From Orychophragmus violaceus (taxonomy: Eukaryota > Streptophyta > Magnoliopsida > Brassicales > Brassicaceae), in NCBI GenBank assembly GCA_030180135.1, contig CM058235.1:91736535-91800534 (forward strand): 64,000 bases of DNA. The letters run 5' to 3'. How positions within the stretch are numbered: the stretch's first letter is position 1; every line of letters starts with the position of its first letter. Positions 23,858 through 35,188 of the stretch are shown piece by piece. The position numbers and the translations under genes are program-made. The notes under the pieces are model-generated. The model worked only from the letters and a program-made list of their open reading frames with translations, was not told where the DNA came from and did no database searches.

Positions 23858-24534
23858 TGAAGGATCTTTGTGGTGTTAATCCTGATTCAATTCATCAGAT
23901 TACTTGATCCTAAACATGCCAGATCTAGGTTCTCTTGATTAGAAACATAAGTAGATCTCACCTTTTACCTGTTTTGTGCAGCGGAAAGGAAGAACAGGTC
24001 AGAGATCAGAGAGCCACCGAGTGATAACTCCTCCAGAGGTTCACACACGCACACCGAGCAGGAAGAAGGATGCTAGACCGAGCTGTGGGAGGTCGCAGGG
24101 AGAGAGAGAGTCGCGGCTAGGGCTCCAGCTCGACCTGAACTCGTCTTAAGTTTATATAAAACTTGTTCAGTTCGTTTTGGGCCATTTGGCCCAAATGCCA
24201 ATTAACTCCGAGGCGTTCGCGCATTGCATCGATCGTTGCACCTTATGCATCGATCGATGCACAATGGCTAAACCCTCTTATTCTCTCTAAGTATAGTAAA
24301 TGCCTAGCACTTTTACCATACTCCTGCTAAACCGTTCCTACACGATTTCCTGTTAGCTTAGGCGTGTGACCCATATGGGATCATATAATAAAGGCAATAA
24401 GTCCAAGACATATAGATCATGAGCGGACTCTAGCAAGCCATCATGACCCCCAGTATTATATGACTTATGTCTGATCTTTGACATACTCTTACTTTCTAGA
24501 GACAGTACCGAGATTACTGGACACAATTCCAACA
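23858..24534 (-). repeat. Copia-B 3' LTR
   Basis: 677 bp, TGAAGG...CCAACA. A palindrome pair lies at 24226 and 24247 (21-bp register). In the direction of transcription a TTTTATATAAAC TATA box follows it (about 24152-24163). The adjoining 24535-24545 reads AGTGGGAGATT on the minus strand, the polypurine tract. Confidence 0.95.
24226..24260. promoter_or_regulatory. Palindrome pair upstream of Copia-B TATA box
   Basis: GCATCGATCGTTGC and GCATCGATCGATGC, 21 bp apart. The identical pair is in the other LTR at 30892 and 30913. The sister element Copia-D lacks this block in its LTR. Confidence 0.75.
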
Positions 24535-24545
24535 ATCTCCCACTT

Positions 24546-25359
24546 GTACTGGAATCTCTGTAATTCATAATCCTTTTGTCACAATATCTCGATTAGTCAT
24601 AAGGCAAGATTAGTGTCATCCTTATAAAGCCTAATCTTGTTCATCGGACTCTGATTTGATACTGTCAATCCAAACGACTCGGGACAGTCCGTTTGAGCAT
24701 GGCCATGCATTTTCCAGTATTCAAATCTCCGATTGGCCTAGAGATATTCACTCCATTTATATTGGAGGGACAAATCCCGTCTTGTTCCATCACTGTAAAC
24801 TACTCATTTCATAATGTACCCAAACAAGGTCCTTATAACTATCGCAGAACGATAGCGTTAGACAATGATCAAAATGCATCAGTCCATGTGCAGTCACATG
24901 CATGCGAACTCAGGTCTAAGGACTATACTCTATAGTCGTAGTAAGAATCTCTTATGACACAGATATAAATATCCTGAAGAGTTCTTATAAGCGGGTCTTG
25001 TCCGGTCGTATGTTCCCCAACATACACCTATGTACTGACTTTGATGCCGAGCATCTATGACACACTGAGACTTTGTCATAAGTCACGTACCAATCCAGTC
25101 TCACACGGTTGTTGGTGTTCCAATTTCAACAACCTTTGACTAGGGACAGGATGATATAAAACATCTATCAAATATAGGGTCTCATGATCAAGCTAAATGA
25201 CTTCGATGACTCAAGATCAAGTCATTTACTTCGATGACCTATAAAATGGTTCATATCATTTTGGAACGATTATTTCATCACAGTTAAAATAATCTTGAAA
25301 TAATAATTTCATTATCAAACATCTCAAATGTTTTACAAGAACATATTAATAACTAAATA
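24546..25359 (-). other. Copia-B 3' untranslated region
   Basis: Between the decayed pol and the polypurine tract. It is non-coding on both strands and nearly identical to 38690-39500 of Copia-D. The short open frames here are incidental. Confidence 0.7.
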
Positions 25360-27915
25360 AAGCCCTTTACTAACTCCCACTGAAATTAAGACTACATCTT
25401 AACTTCACTTATCCTACAGCTACAGTCCGTGACTCGTGCTTAGGGCTAAGGAGTGGCTTCGTTAATAGATTAGCAACGTTCTCATTTGTTGAAACTTGCT
25501 GATCTACTTAACATCTCTGTCATTTATCTTAAGGTGTTTGGACCTCTGATGTGCAGCTAGTCTCATCTATGCTGGGAATCACATCAAGTTCATTGACGAA
25601 CTCTTCTTTCCAAACAACCTCTTTCGCCACTTTCCAAGCTGCGAAATGTTCAGTTTAAGTCATGGAGTCAGCAACAGTGCCTTGCACCGCCAGACAGACA
25701 CAAGATATAACCGGACTGTGACCGGAAATCATCTTTGTCTGTTGGAAACTTGCCTTTCAGACTCTGATGACTTGTAGCACATCACTTTCTCCGTAAATCA
25801 AGAACTTATCCTTAGTATTCCTCAAATACTTTAGGACATACTTTAGGAAACTTGATTCTTTGCTGGATTTGACTGGTCTCTACTTGTCTTGCTTAACATT
25901 AAAGCAACATCAAACAAGTATGTTTCATGGCATACATGATAGATCCAATTGCCGACGCATATGGAATCTCATCCATGCATTTAAGCTCAGCAGTTATCGT
26001 AGGATACTGTATCTTGCTTAACTTAATGCCATGTGACATTGGCATAAAACCCTTCTTGGATTGCTCAAAACGTGTAGGACTTTGTCAATTAAAGAATCCT
26101 GACTTTGTCCTACCAGCTCTTTTGGATCTCTATCTCTAGATCCAAAATCCAAGAACTACGTGGCTTTACCCATGTCAATCATTAAACCAACTCCCAAGCT
26201 AGTCCTTTACCGACTACAGCGTTGGGACGTTATATCCGAGAATCAGTATGTCATCGACATACACTATGAGAAATGCAATATCGCTCCTACTAATCTATTA
26301 GTAAACACACAGTTCCGCTTCGTTCCTGTTCAAGTCAAAACCTTGACTACTTCAACAGAACGAAGATTCCAACTCCGATATGTTTGCTTCCATCCATGAA
26401 TGGATCGATGAAGCCAACTTACACAAAATGTAATTCTTCGGAGTCTGGGCTCACTTTCGCTCCCTAGGATTTCGCAGATTCGTCGCTTTCAATGATCATC
26501 AGATCATGCGAACATTCAATGATCATCAGGCTGAACTAATGACGAGAATTCACTCTCGGATTAGTGACTGATTCTTTCATATCTGCGAACTTCAGGCTCC
26601 ACAGGTGTAGATTCTACAGAAATCTGTAAATCCTTCCGCTGCTCTCCCTCAATAGGTTAAGCAGCCTCCTGTATTTCTCGAATTTCTTCGAGTTGTACTT
26701 TTACTCCCACTGTTCTTCTTGGAAAGTAACTTCCCTTCTTAGAAAACGGAATGGTCGTAAAAATTCTTTTTACTCCCACTGTTCTTCTTGGAAAGTAATT
26801 TCCTTCTTAGAAAACAGAATGGTCGTAAGAGTACCGAGCCTTGGTTTCCCTGAGAAAACTTCGAGTTATACTTTTACTCCCACTGTTCTTCTTTGAAAAT
26901 AACTTCCCTTCTTAGAAAACAGATTGGACGTAAAAGTAACAAGCCTTAGTTTCTCTAGGACAACCAGCGAAGTAGCACAACTACAAATACTCAGTAAAGA
27001 CAAATTTGGATCGATTCCAATCCACATTAACGTGGTGTCTTTCAACTGATATTTGTGGAACTATTTCAGCGTAAACTTAGATATTTTAGAGCGTTATTCT
27101 TAAATAATATCATGGAAGATTCGTGTGACTCATCTTTAATCATTTCTAATAAGATCTGATTCTTTCTCACAGAAACACCTTCAGGTTTTCAAGAGAAATG
27201 AGCTGTGAAACGATTTCACACTCATTAAGATGATCACACAATCAATGACTTAAGTATTCTCACTCGTGATTTAATCCAGAGTCTTAATACTTTTGTCATT
27301 CAGATCCTATACTTCATTCTGGAACTCTTTCGACCATGTCAAAGAATTCCGACTTGTGTCTCATCAAATGAACACAGTCACACTCACTGAAGTAATCAGT
27401 AGAGACAATGAAGTACAGGAAATTTTCTCTGGCATTACTGCTCATTGGGCCACATACATCAGTACGTTCTAGGTCCAATAAGCCTTTGGGCCTTTCTCTA
27501 GCTCGGCTAAGATAGGCCCCTTTTTCCTTTTGGTCCAGTAAACAGAATTCAAGTCTCATAAGATATCTTATCAAATGAGCCCAACAGTCCATAACTATGG
27601 GATTTCTGAATCCGACTTACTCTATGTGACCAAGACTTTTATGCCAAGAAAATCAGGTTTAATTCATTAGATTTAAACCAATTCGGTATTTATGTTACAT
27701 TTAGGCACTCAGTTTAAGATATAAAACCCATTCCATGAATAGGGTGCTACAATTAATATTTCATTAAGATCAAAAGAACAAAACTTGTCTTTTATCAAAA
27801 TGAAAAACATTCAAATTCTTACAAGAAAATGAAAGACAATTCTGCTTAAAGCAGGTACATTGTAGCAATTACTTAATACAAAACCAAGCCTAAAAGGGAT
27901 CTATAAGTGAAAACC
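25360..27915 (-). pseudogene. Copia-B pol relic
   Basis: Fragments in pol order when read leftwards: degraded protease end, gag_pre-integrs/integrase text near 27592-27314 (GLLDLERTDVCGPMSS, VHLMRHKSEFFD), integrase C-terminal and linker remains around 26690-27060, RT traces around 25900-26400 and the RNase H end near 25370-25500. Stops, frameshifts and deletions are everywhere. A ~70-100-bp segment starting TTTACTCCCACTG is present three times in tandem (about 26699, 26768, 26872), whereas Copia-D has one. Confidence 0.85.
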
Positions 27916-28935
27916 CTACGGCTGAGGCAGCATCCCAAGCTCCTTCCAGACATGTAGTTTCACTTGCCCTTCCTTCAACGTTCTACTGTTGCTTAGGCTC
28001 TGCATATTATCACAAATATCAGTGCCACAACCAGTATTCAATACCTTTAAGGTAGAACTTGAAGTAATAACATGAATACCTGAGGAAGTAGTCTCATACA
28101 TCGACTTCAATTCCTCATCATCTTCCATGAATTTAATGCAATTTCTCTTCCAATGCCCTGTCTCCTTACAGTAGCAGCACTTACCAACGCAAGAGGTATC
28201 TGACTCGGGCTCAGAAGACACACGCTTGCCATGATTCAAAATCTGGACAACTTTGTCTTCACCCTTGTCAGCATTAGGTTTAGTAAACCTACCCTTCTCA
28301 TCCATGAGATTGTACAGGGTACTCTTCACGTTTGGCTCAACTGTCTTGAGCATATCATGCAGTTCAGTCAGCGTCTTCGTTAAGCCTTTCTTGATATAGT
28401 TCTTTCTGAACTTATCATAGCTTGACGGCAGTGACTGCAGAATGATTTCAGTTGCCATCTCTTGGCTAACTGGATAATCCAGTTTCCTCAGGTTATCAAT
28501 GTAACCCATCATTTTACTGACATGAGGACTTACTGGATGATCATTTGGTAGCTTGCAGCTAGTGAGAGATTTAACCAACTGGTATCTCTCCACTCTTATC
28601 TGCTCCTGAAATTTCAATTTCAGGCTGCTGATCATCTCTATTGGCGACTCCATGTTCTCATATTGCTTCCGCAAGTCTGAGTCCATGGTAGCCAATATCA
28701 GACCACGCACATCTACCGCATCATTATAATGCTTATTCCAAGCATCATATACTGCATGAGAAGCATTGGACCCGATCCTCACGGGGAGAGCTCTCTCAAG
28801 AACATAGTCCTTTCTCTCCTGTCTGAGGACTAGCCTCAGGTTCCGCGACCAAGTCAAGAAATTTGATCCGTTCAGCTTGTCCATCCCAAGGATAGACCGG
28901 ATCGAGAAAGTGTTTTGATTGTTTGTGCTAGTCAT
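27916..28935 (-). CDS. Copia-B gag with truncated protease
   Basis: 339 codons from MTSTNNQNTFSIRSILGMDK. UBN2-type capsid (KLNGSNFLTWSRNLRLVL at residues ~20-37; SPHVSKMMGYIDNLRKLDYP), a CCHC knuckle CCYCKETGHWKRNC near residue 255, then the start of the protease where the catalytic motif is VLNTGCGTDIC, with Asn in place of Asp. The frame ends shortly after, in sequence that no longer matches protease. A capsid could in principle still be made; a protease could not. This is the best preserved gene of the element. Confidence 0.85.
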   Translation of the reverse strand: MTSTNNQNTFSIRSILGMDKLNGSNFLTWSRNLRLVLRQERKDYVLERALPVRIGSNASHAVYDAWNKHYNDAVDVRGLILATMDSDLRKQYENMESPIEMISSLKLKFQEQIRVERYQLVKSLTSCKLPNDHPVSPHVSKMMGYIDNLRKLDYPVSQEMATEIILQSLPSSYDKFRKNYIKKGLTKTLTELHDMLKTVEPNVKSTLYNLMDEKGRFTKPNADKGEDKVVQILNHGKRVSSEPESDTSCVGKCCYCKETGHWKRNCIKFMEDDEELKSMYETTSSGIHVITSSSTLKVLNTGCGTDICDNMQSLSNSRTLKEGQVKLHVWKELGMLPQP

Positions 28936-30508
28936 AACTGAAATTTAAGATAAAAGGATTTTAGTTAATATGTTCAATATGATTAATCTCGTATTAAAAT
29001 TAATACGATTAATCACGCATTATATTCAATAACATAAGTTACCCTCAATAGAATATAATGATTCCAAGATCCACATATAACTAAGATTAAAGTGGGCCAC
29101 TGGCCGTCACCCAACCTTAGCTTATATCGGTAAGCCCTATATCGGCTAATTATATCCGTGATATAACTCTTGGTTGTGAATCTGGGCCCGAGGCCCAATC
29201 CACTCTGATGTCTCAAGGCCCGGGACTCCCGATGGCCTAGTCAAGAAAACCAGACTATACAGTCATGTAATCATTAATGTCTGGGACTCCCAATGACATT
29301 TATGAATCACAAACCGTCTTACCCACGCAAAAGCAGACATCCTCACACTGTAAGGCCATGAATACAATTGAATGGGCTTTGACAGCTGACATAGAATGGA
29401 CAAGACATCCAACGCTTGATATTATATGAGGTTCGTAGGTTTATTAAAATTTCATTCCCAAAATAGAAGATTACTATTTCGGGAAACTTTCTATTTTAGG
29501 AAACCTACTATTTTAGGAAACTTTCTAAAATTGGAAACTTTCCTTAAATCCAAAACATGCAAATTCAGAAACTTCTAATTTAAGAAACTTTCCAATTTAA
29601 AAATTTTGGAAACTTATTAATTTAAAATCGATTTTAAAATTTTATAAAAAATAAATTTTAAATTAATCTGAAGAAGAGACTCAAATAATTGGCCCAATTG
29701 TTTTAACTTCTTGGCCCGAGGCCCAAGAATTGGTCCATGTCCAAGACATAACCCAATTGTCCAATTAAATGACATAACCGGTCTGGTTCATTAAAATTGG
29801 TCTAACCAAAATTAATTACTACGACGACCACAATTGTCAACCGGTTATTTACTAAACCGGATTTTCTCAATTTATTTGGTCCAACCAAATCAAATTAGAA
29901 AATCCTGGTTTAGGCACTAAATCCAATAATTATTTCGACATTGGATTTCTTATCCCGGTTTAACCAGACTTAATAAAATTATTAAATCTGTTTATTAAAC
30001 CGAGACGTTTAATTTTAATTAAATTAAACCGAGTCTAAACCCTAACCGCATCGATCGATGCTCTCAGCATCGATCCTGCAACGATCGTTCATCGATCCTG
30101 CATCGATCGATGCTCTAACGCATGCACGAACGGTTATCAGGTTTGGCCGAGAGATTCTCGCGAGATCCATGCGATCGTTTGAACGATCCATGCGATCGCG
30201 GTCAATCTCTCGCGACTGCAACGATCGATCCTTGCATTGCATCGATCGATGCAATGCGATCTCTCGTGGTTGCATCGACCGATCATGCGATCGCATCGAT
30301 CGATGCATCGCGATCACAGCCGATACTTCTTTATGAAAATCGCATTCTTCCAAATCAATATAGCTTGGATTATTGCGATTTCAAATGTGTTTAGGTTTCA
30401 ATTCCTTGTTGCTTAAGTGATTTTTTCTCATCAGTAGTTGATTCAAAACACTTCTTAAACAAGGAAACAATCCTAAACTTGAATCTAAACAAGATGAACC
30501 AGAACCAA
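28936..30508 (-). other. Copia-B leader between PBS and gag
   Basis: Non-coding, about 1.57 kb, AT-rich near gag and with a CG-rich palindrome cluster at 30048-30316. It aligns with the Copia-D leader except in that cluster. Confidence 0.75.
30048..30316. repeat. TCGATCGA palindrome cluster in Copia-B leader
   Basis: At least eight palindromes of GCATCGATCGATGC type or variants (AACGATCGTT, GCAACGATCGATCC, GCATCGACCGATCA). 30218/30239 and 30272/30293 are in exact 21-bp register. Others are irregular, for example 30048/30067 at 19 bp. Long apparent open frames on both strands here are a by-product of the palindromes. Confidence 0.85.
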
Positions 30509-30522
30509 TGGCTCTGATACCA
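30509..30522 (-). other. Copia-B primer binding site, initiator tRNA-Met
   Basis: On the minus strand TGGTATCAGAGCCA, the standard plant copia PBS, one base from the 5' LTR. Confidence 0.95.
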
Positions 30523-30523
30523 C

Positions 30524-31200
30524 TGAAGGATCTTTGTGGTGTTAATCCTGATTCAATTCATCAGATTACTTGATCCTAAACATGCCAGATCTAGGTTCTC
30601 TTGATTAGAAACATAAGTAGATCTCACCTTTTACCTGTTTTGTGCAGCGGAAAGGAAGAACAGGTCAGAGATCAGAGAGCCACCGAGTGATAACTCCTCC
30701 AGAGGTTCACACACGCACACCGAGCAGGAAGAAGGATGCTAGACCGAGCTGTGGGAGGTCGCAGGGAGAGAGAGAGTCGCGGCTAGGGCTCCAGCTCGAC
30801 CTGAACTCGTCTTAAGTTTATATAAAACTTGTTCAGTTCGTTTTGGGCCATTTGGCCCAAATGCCAATTAACTCCGAGGCGTTCGCGCATTGCATCGATC
30901 GTTGCACCTTATGCATCGATCGATGCACAATGGCTAAACCCTCTTATTCTCTCTAAGTATAGTAAATGCCTAGCACTTTTACCATACTCCTGCTAAACCG
31001 TTCCTACACGATTTCCTGTTAGCTTAGGCGTGTGACCCATATGGGATCATATAATAAAGGCAATAAGTCCAAGACATATAGATCATGAGCGGACTCTAGC
31101 AAGCCATCATGACCCCCAGTATTATATGACTTATGTCTGATCTTTGACATACTCTTACTTTCTAGAGACAGTACCGAGATTACTGGACACAATTCCAACA
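30524..31200 (-). repeat. Copia-B 5' LTR
   Basis: 677 bp, no difference from 23858-24534 noticed on reading, consistent with a recent insertion. Confidence 0.95.
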
Positions 31201-32242
31201 ATTTCTTGGGAAGAAGTAGTTCCAATCAGATGTAGGTGCTGATGAGTTTGAGGAAGTGAATTACATAGCTGGAGCAGGTAATCAAGGTCAGAGGTATGGA
31301 AATCAGCAAGGACAGACTTCTGGTTTCGCACCAAATTTTGCGTTTCAGAGACCTTTTCAGCAGCACACCTCATTCACTAGAGACTATGGCTCTTCTTCAT
31401 ATCAGCCTACTCCTCCACAGAATGAGTAGAATGATAAGATGATGGGTATGCTGGAGCAGCTGGTTGCTGGTCATGAGAAGAGCACAGTGGACTTCAATGG
31501 GAAGATAGATGCTTTGTACTTGGATCTGAATAGGAAGATTGAATCTTTGAGCACTCATGTGAAGAAGCTAGATGTTCAGGTTCAACAGACTGCTGGAGTG
31601 ATGCAGAGGCATAATGGATCTGGGAAAGCTGAACAGAAGCAATATGTTAATGATGTGATCATAGGAGATGAGATTGACTTGCTAGAGGAAGAAGAGAGCA
31701 TCATCTCAGATTTTCTTGATGAATTATGTCTGTCTGAGACAAGCGTCGATCAACACACTCTTAATGTTGATCGATGCATGCCCGATACGTCTGATGAAAT
31801 TGCTAATAATCGCCTTGTGTCGATCGACACATCTCACGCATCGATCGACACAGATCGTAGATGAGACCAAAAATCTGCAACAGTTCCTGAACGAGTCTCC
31901 CAGCCATCTGTACCACATTCTAAGGCTCCTAAGTTGTCCAAACATGAGTTAGACGAAGCCAAATGCATGAGAGAGCTGGATAAGAAGTTGATTCAGATTT
32001 CAGAGAAGCTTCCAGACCCAAGAGTCTTTGTGCTAGACTGTTCCATCTCTAAGGACATATTCAAGCATTCTCTGTGTGATTTAGGATCTGGTGTAAATCT
32101 CATGCCATACTCTATGGCTAAGAGATTAGAACTGATGGATTTCCAGCCCACTAGGATCTCTCTTCCTAGATGATCGATCAAAGAGATATCCAGAAGGAGT
32201 TCTTGAGGACATTCCTGTCAAAGTTGGAAACTACTTGATTCC
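31201..32242 (+). pseudogene. Gypsy-2 gag C-terminal part and start of protease
   Basis: Continues gag after Copia-B: VGADEFEEVNYIAGAGNQGQ, Q/P-rich text, then (31439-31864) a coiled-coil-like segment (LDLNRKIESLSTHVKKLDVQV) and an acidic linker. The linker ends in VSIDTSHASIDTDR, a heptad encoded by the palindrome pairs 31743/31764 and 31817/31838. After stops, 31934-32173 gives the Athila protease domain (VFVLDCSISKDIFKHSLCDLGSGVNLMPYS). The solo LTR interrupts it at 32242. Stops at about 31227, 31429 and 31863 and a frameshift near 32170 inactivate it. Confidence 0.85.
31743..31851. promoter_or_regulatory. Two palindrome pairs inside gag-protease linker
   Basis: GCGTCGATCAACAC/ATGTTGATCGATGC (31743, 31764) and GTGTCGATCGACAC/GCATCGATCGACAC (31817, 31838), both in 21-bp register. 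They are embedded in coding sequence, where 21 bp equals seven codons. Confidence 0.7.
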
Positions 32243-33446
32243 TGATATACCATGGATTTTAGGGATTTTAGCCATGGTATATGTCTTATTTATCGAGTCT
32301 TTTATTATGTGTACAGGTCTGGGTACGTTTGGAGCGGATTTGGAGATTATGGCGCATTCTGGAGCATTTTGGAGAATTAACCTGAGAGGAAGATGTCACT
32401 GCACATATCAGACATGTGTGTTGATCGACACAAGGTGTGCATCGATCGACACAAGGTGTGCATTGATCGACACAAGGTGTGCATCGATCGACACAAGGTG
32501 TGCATCGATCGACACAAGATCGTGACAGACATATTCTCGCGAGTTAATAAAGAATTTGGAAATTGCACAAAAGCCCATAAGTTTTTCATAATTACAAAGA
32601 AGCCCCATCCGTGATTAGATCATTATATTAGGGTTTTTCAGCCATTGTTTAGGCTAAGCTTTATTTTACTTTGAGAGAGTTTTAGGGGCTGATCAGATAC
32701 TCGACAGAGAGAAGATTTTGAACCCCTGTTTCTTTATATATTATATGCTATTTGGTTTTCTATTATTCATGTCTATTGTTATGATTGTCATGTCTGAGTA
32801 GTTTACATGTTAGGTTTAAGGATTCTCATTAGGGATTTCATGGAATATTAGGTTAATCAATTTGTTAGGGATTCATACTTTCTAGTTCTTCGTCTAGGGT
32901 TGTTCTTAATGCTTAATCTGAATTGGCCACTTAGATTATTGTTGTTAGGTTGATTGTTGCAACGACATTTGGTTAATTAGCTAGAAAGAACCTAGATGAG
33001 CAATTTGATCTACACACAAAGAAGTTTGGTTTAGAGGAATTGTGAACGAACGAACCTGTGATTAATGCTTGTTTAGAACTCTAGAATTCGCAACGAAAGT
33101 TGGTTTGCTAGGTTGTTAGACATAGATAGGATTCGCAACGAAAGTTGGCTTCTTATACTTCCGTGTTTCCAGTTCTAGAACAGTTCTTAATTAGATCATG
33201 ATTGATTGGTTGCCTATGTTCCTGATTTCCTGAGAACTCCCTTGACCTGACGCCTTCGCTTCTGATTTACAACCGTTTACTTGTTTTCTGCTTTGCGTTA
33301 TTACTTTCTCTACTGCTACCTAGCTTAACCTGAAATTCTACAATCTATCGCAAGAATCTATAGTCTTTGTGGATTCGATACCCTTTGTACTACGATTGCA
33401 TATCTGTGCACTTGCAGTTAGAATAGGGATAATTCTTGACCTATCA
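32243..33446 (+). mobile_element. Solo LTR of a third Athila-like element
   Basis: 1204 bp from TGATATACCATGG to GACCTATCA, flanked by a perfect ATTCC duplication (32238-32242 and 33447-33451). It is closest in layout to the Gypsy-3 LTR. No internal region is attached, so it arose by recombination between two LTRs after insertion into the Gypsy-2 protease gene. Confidence 0.92.
32418..32515. repeat. Five palindromes in perfect 21-bp tandem register
   Basis: Sites start at 32418, 32439, 32460, 32481 and 32502. The first is GTGTTGATCGACAC, the others GCATCGATCGACAC with one C-to-T change at 32464. The spacer AAGGTGT is constant, so here the module has expanded as a 21-bp tandem repeat in the position where Gypsy-2 has one pair. 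Confidence 0.92.
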
Positions 33447-33976
33447 ATTCCAACGGACTTTGTTGTGCTGAAGTATAATATTGAGCCAGATGATCCTATT
33501 CTACTTGGAAGATCATTCTTAGCTACTGCTGGAGCTGTGATAGATGTGAGACGTGGTCTGATTAATCTCCACCTGGAGATAAGCCATTGCAATTCAAGAT
33601 GGACAGGAAGCAGAGAGCCACCATTGATGGACAGAGTTTCAGTATTGAGGTAGAACCAGAGGTTCCTATTGGAGAAGAGAAGATGGCAGTTCATTCTGAA
33701 CTTGATCTAACATCTTCAGAACATGCAACTGCTCTTAAGCAGAAAGCTCCAGACCTCTCTCATCCACCAAAGCAAAGGTATGGTTCTTCTAAATTTAGAT
33801 CTCTTAATCCATCAGCTGTGAGTGCAGGAAAACGCAGTATCCCACCCACGCTTCGCTCCCGCCCTGGTTCTGGTCACTCTTTCCTTGAGAGATCTCATGA
33901 TCATAATGCTTATACGCCACCTTGGATGAAGAGACATTCACAGAGACACTCCCTGTCTCTGTTGAATACCCCATAA
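33447..33976 (+). pseudogene. Gypsy-2 protease end and gag-pro C-terminus
   Basis: Resumes after the solo LTR: FVVLKYNIEPDDPILLGRSF and TAGAVIDVRRGLINLHLE are the second half of the Athila protease. A frameshift near 33585 leads to 33587-33976, a basic Ser/Pro-rich tail (SAGKRSIPPTLRSRPGSG) ending in a stop. Athila pol would follow at this point in a full element. Here an untranslated region with AGTGGGAGGCAACCCACTAG begins. Confidence 0.82.
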
Positions 33977-34557
33977 GTCCGATCTCCCTTCCATAGTCAA
34001 GCTAATGACTAAAAACAAGCGCTGAGTGGGAGGCAACCCACTAGTAGGTTTGTTTTTCTTTTCTTTTTCGTTTTGATTTTGTGTGCTTTGATTTTTCTGT
34101 TTTGGTGTGTTCAAGGGCGTGAGAAACAGGCAGAATCGTACAGGATCGATCGACACATCCCTTGTGTCGGTCGGACATGGATGCGATTCACGGTTTGCCG
34201 ATTCAATGGCGGTTCAAACACCGGTTATCTACATAACCACGGGCGTTCACGATAAGCATCGATCGACACCATCACTGGCATCGATCGACGCATGCCGACG
34301 ACATGTAAGTGTTCTGACCCTTTTCGGATTCTCTTAATTCCAATTTTTCTTCTCACCGAGCCTAAGCTTGACACCACTGGGGACAGTGTGTTTCAAGTGT
34401 GAGGGAGGTAGCTACTGACGCACCGCTTTTGTTTTCTTAGAGTCAGTCCAAATTTGTTTTATTGAGTCAAATTGAGTAGGAAACGATGACTTTTTGAGGA
34501 GACTACCACACTTGCAGGAACTTAAGTGACCATTGGATGAGTTGCAGATGATCTATG
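33977..34557 (+). other. Gypsy-2 post-protease non-coding region, left part
   Basis: Contains AAGCGCTGAGTGGGAGGCAA, common downstream of Athila-type coding regions. It has palindrome pairs at 34143/34164 (21 bp) and 34256/34278 (22 bp). No RT or integrase text is present. It is interrupted by Copia-C at 34557 and continues at 53480. Confidence 0.75.
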
Positions 34558-35188
34558 TGTTGGATCCCTAGGACCTAAGGGTTTGATATATTGAATTTTG
34601 ACCAACCTCGTTCTTACCTTTCTGGCAGCGGAATGAAGATGGTGAACGAGATCAGTGGAGCAACGCAGGTGCCTTGCCTCTACCAGATACACACGCACAC
34701 AAGCTGGAAACGGGATGCTAGTGCCGGATCAATAGGAATCAACTGTTTCTGCCTTTTCTTACCAAGAAAACTCGACGGCTCTCTGTTTAGGTCGAAAAAC
34801 TCGAGTTTTATTCGACCTAAAACATACTTAACGGGCCAGACTTGATTAAGTCTTAATTCGAAAAGCCTTTCCGAAAACCCTAACTGTGTCGACCGACACA
34901 CAAGCTGTGTCGATCGACACAACACCATTTTGTCGATAATAATGTGTATCCAATACACATTAATATTATCATTACCATAATGATCATTCCCATGTCGTAG
35001 CTTCCAGATTGCTTAGGTGTGTGACCCTATAGGATCATATAATACTAGCAGTAAGTCTACAACTTACAGATTGCAAGAGGCTTCTAGCAAAACATTGCAA
35101 CCGCCCAGTATTATACGAATGTCTGATCTCGACACACAACTATCATCAGGAGTGAGTACAAGTGTGATTTCAGGACACTATCCCAACA
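34558..35188 (-). repeat. Copia-C 3' LTR
   Basis: 631 bp, TGTTGGATCC...CCCAACA, with polypurine tract AGTGGGAGATT just inside. It holds the palindrome pair GTGTCGACCGACAC/GTGTCGATCGACAC at 34886/34907 (21 bp). A larger near-perfect inverted repeat at 34786-34821 has TTTAGGTCGA and TCGACCTAAA arms around CTCGAG. Confidence 0.92.

Larger units (their letters stand above)
23858..31200 (-). mobile_element. Copia-B: young Ty1/copia insertion with decayed pol
   Basis: 7343 bp with two 677-bp LTRs that look identical by eye and a perfect ATTTC duplication (23853-23857 and 31201-31205). PBS at the right gives minus orientation. gag is largely open, but the pol region is a string of short frames. The same decay is seen in Copia-D, so the family spread while already defective and must have used proteins from another element. 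Confidence 0.95.

Noticed and set aside
24693..24935. Plus-strand ORF also present at 38834-39076
   Set aside because: Conserved only because Copia-B and Copia-D share this 3' UTR. It is antisense to the element and has no domain.
30058..30394. Open frames on both strands rich in Arg/Ser/Asp-Arg
   Set aside because: They come from TCGATCGA palindromes, which read as open codons in several frames. The region is a copia leader without protein similarity.
32403..32530. CRISPR-like array (regular repeats with spacers)
   Set aside because: Repeats are 21-bp perfect tandem units with a constant 7-base interval in a plant LTR. There are no unique spacers and no cas genes.
32235..32614. Repeated-peptide ORFs (CASIDTR-type heptads)
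   Set aside because: Artefact of a 21-bp (seven-codon) tandem repeat in a solo LTR.
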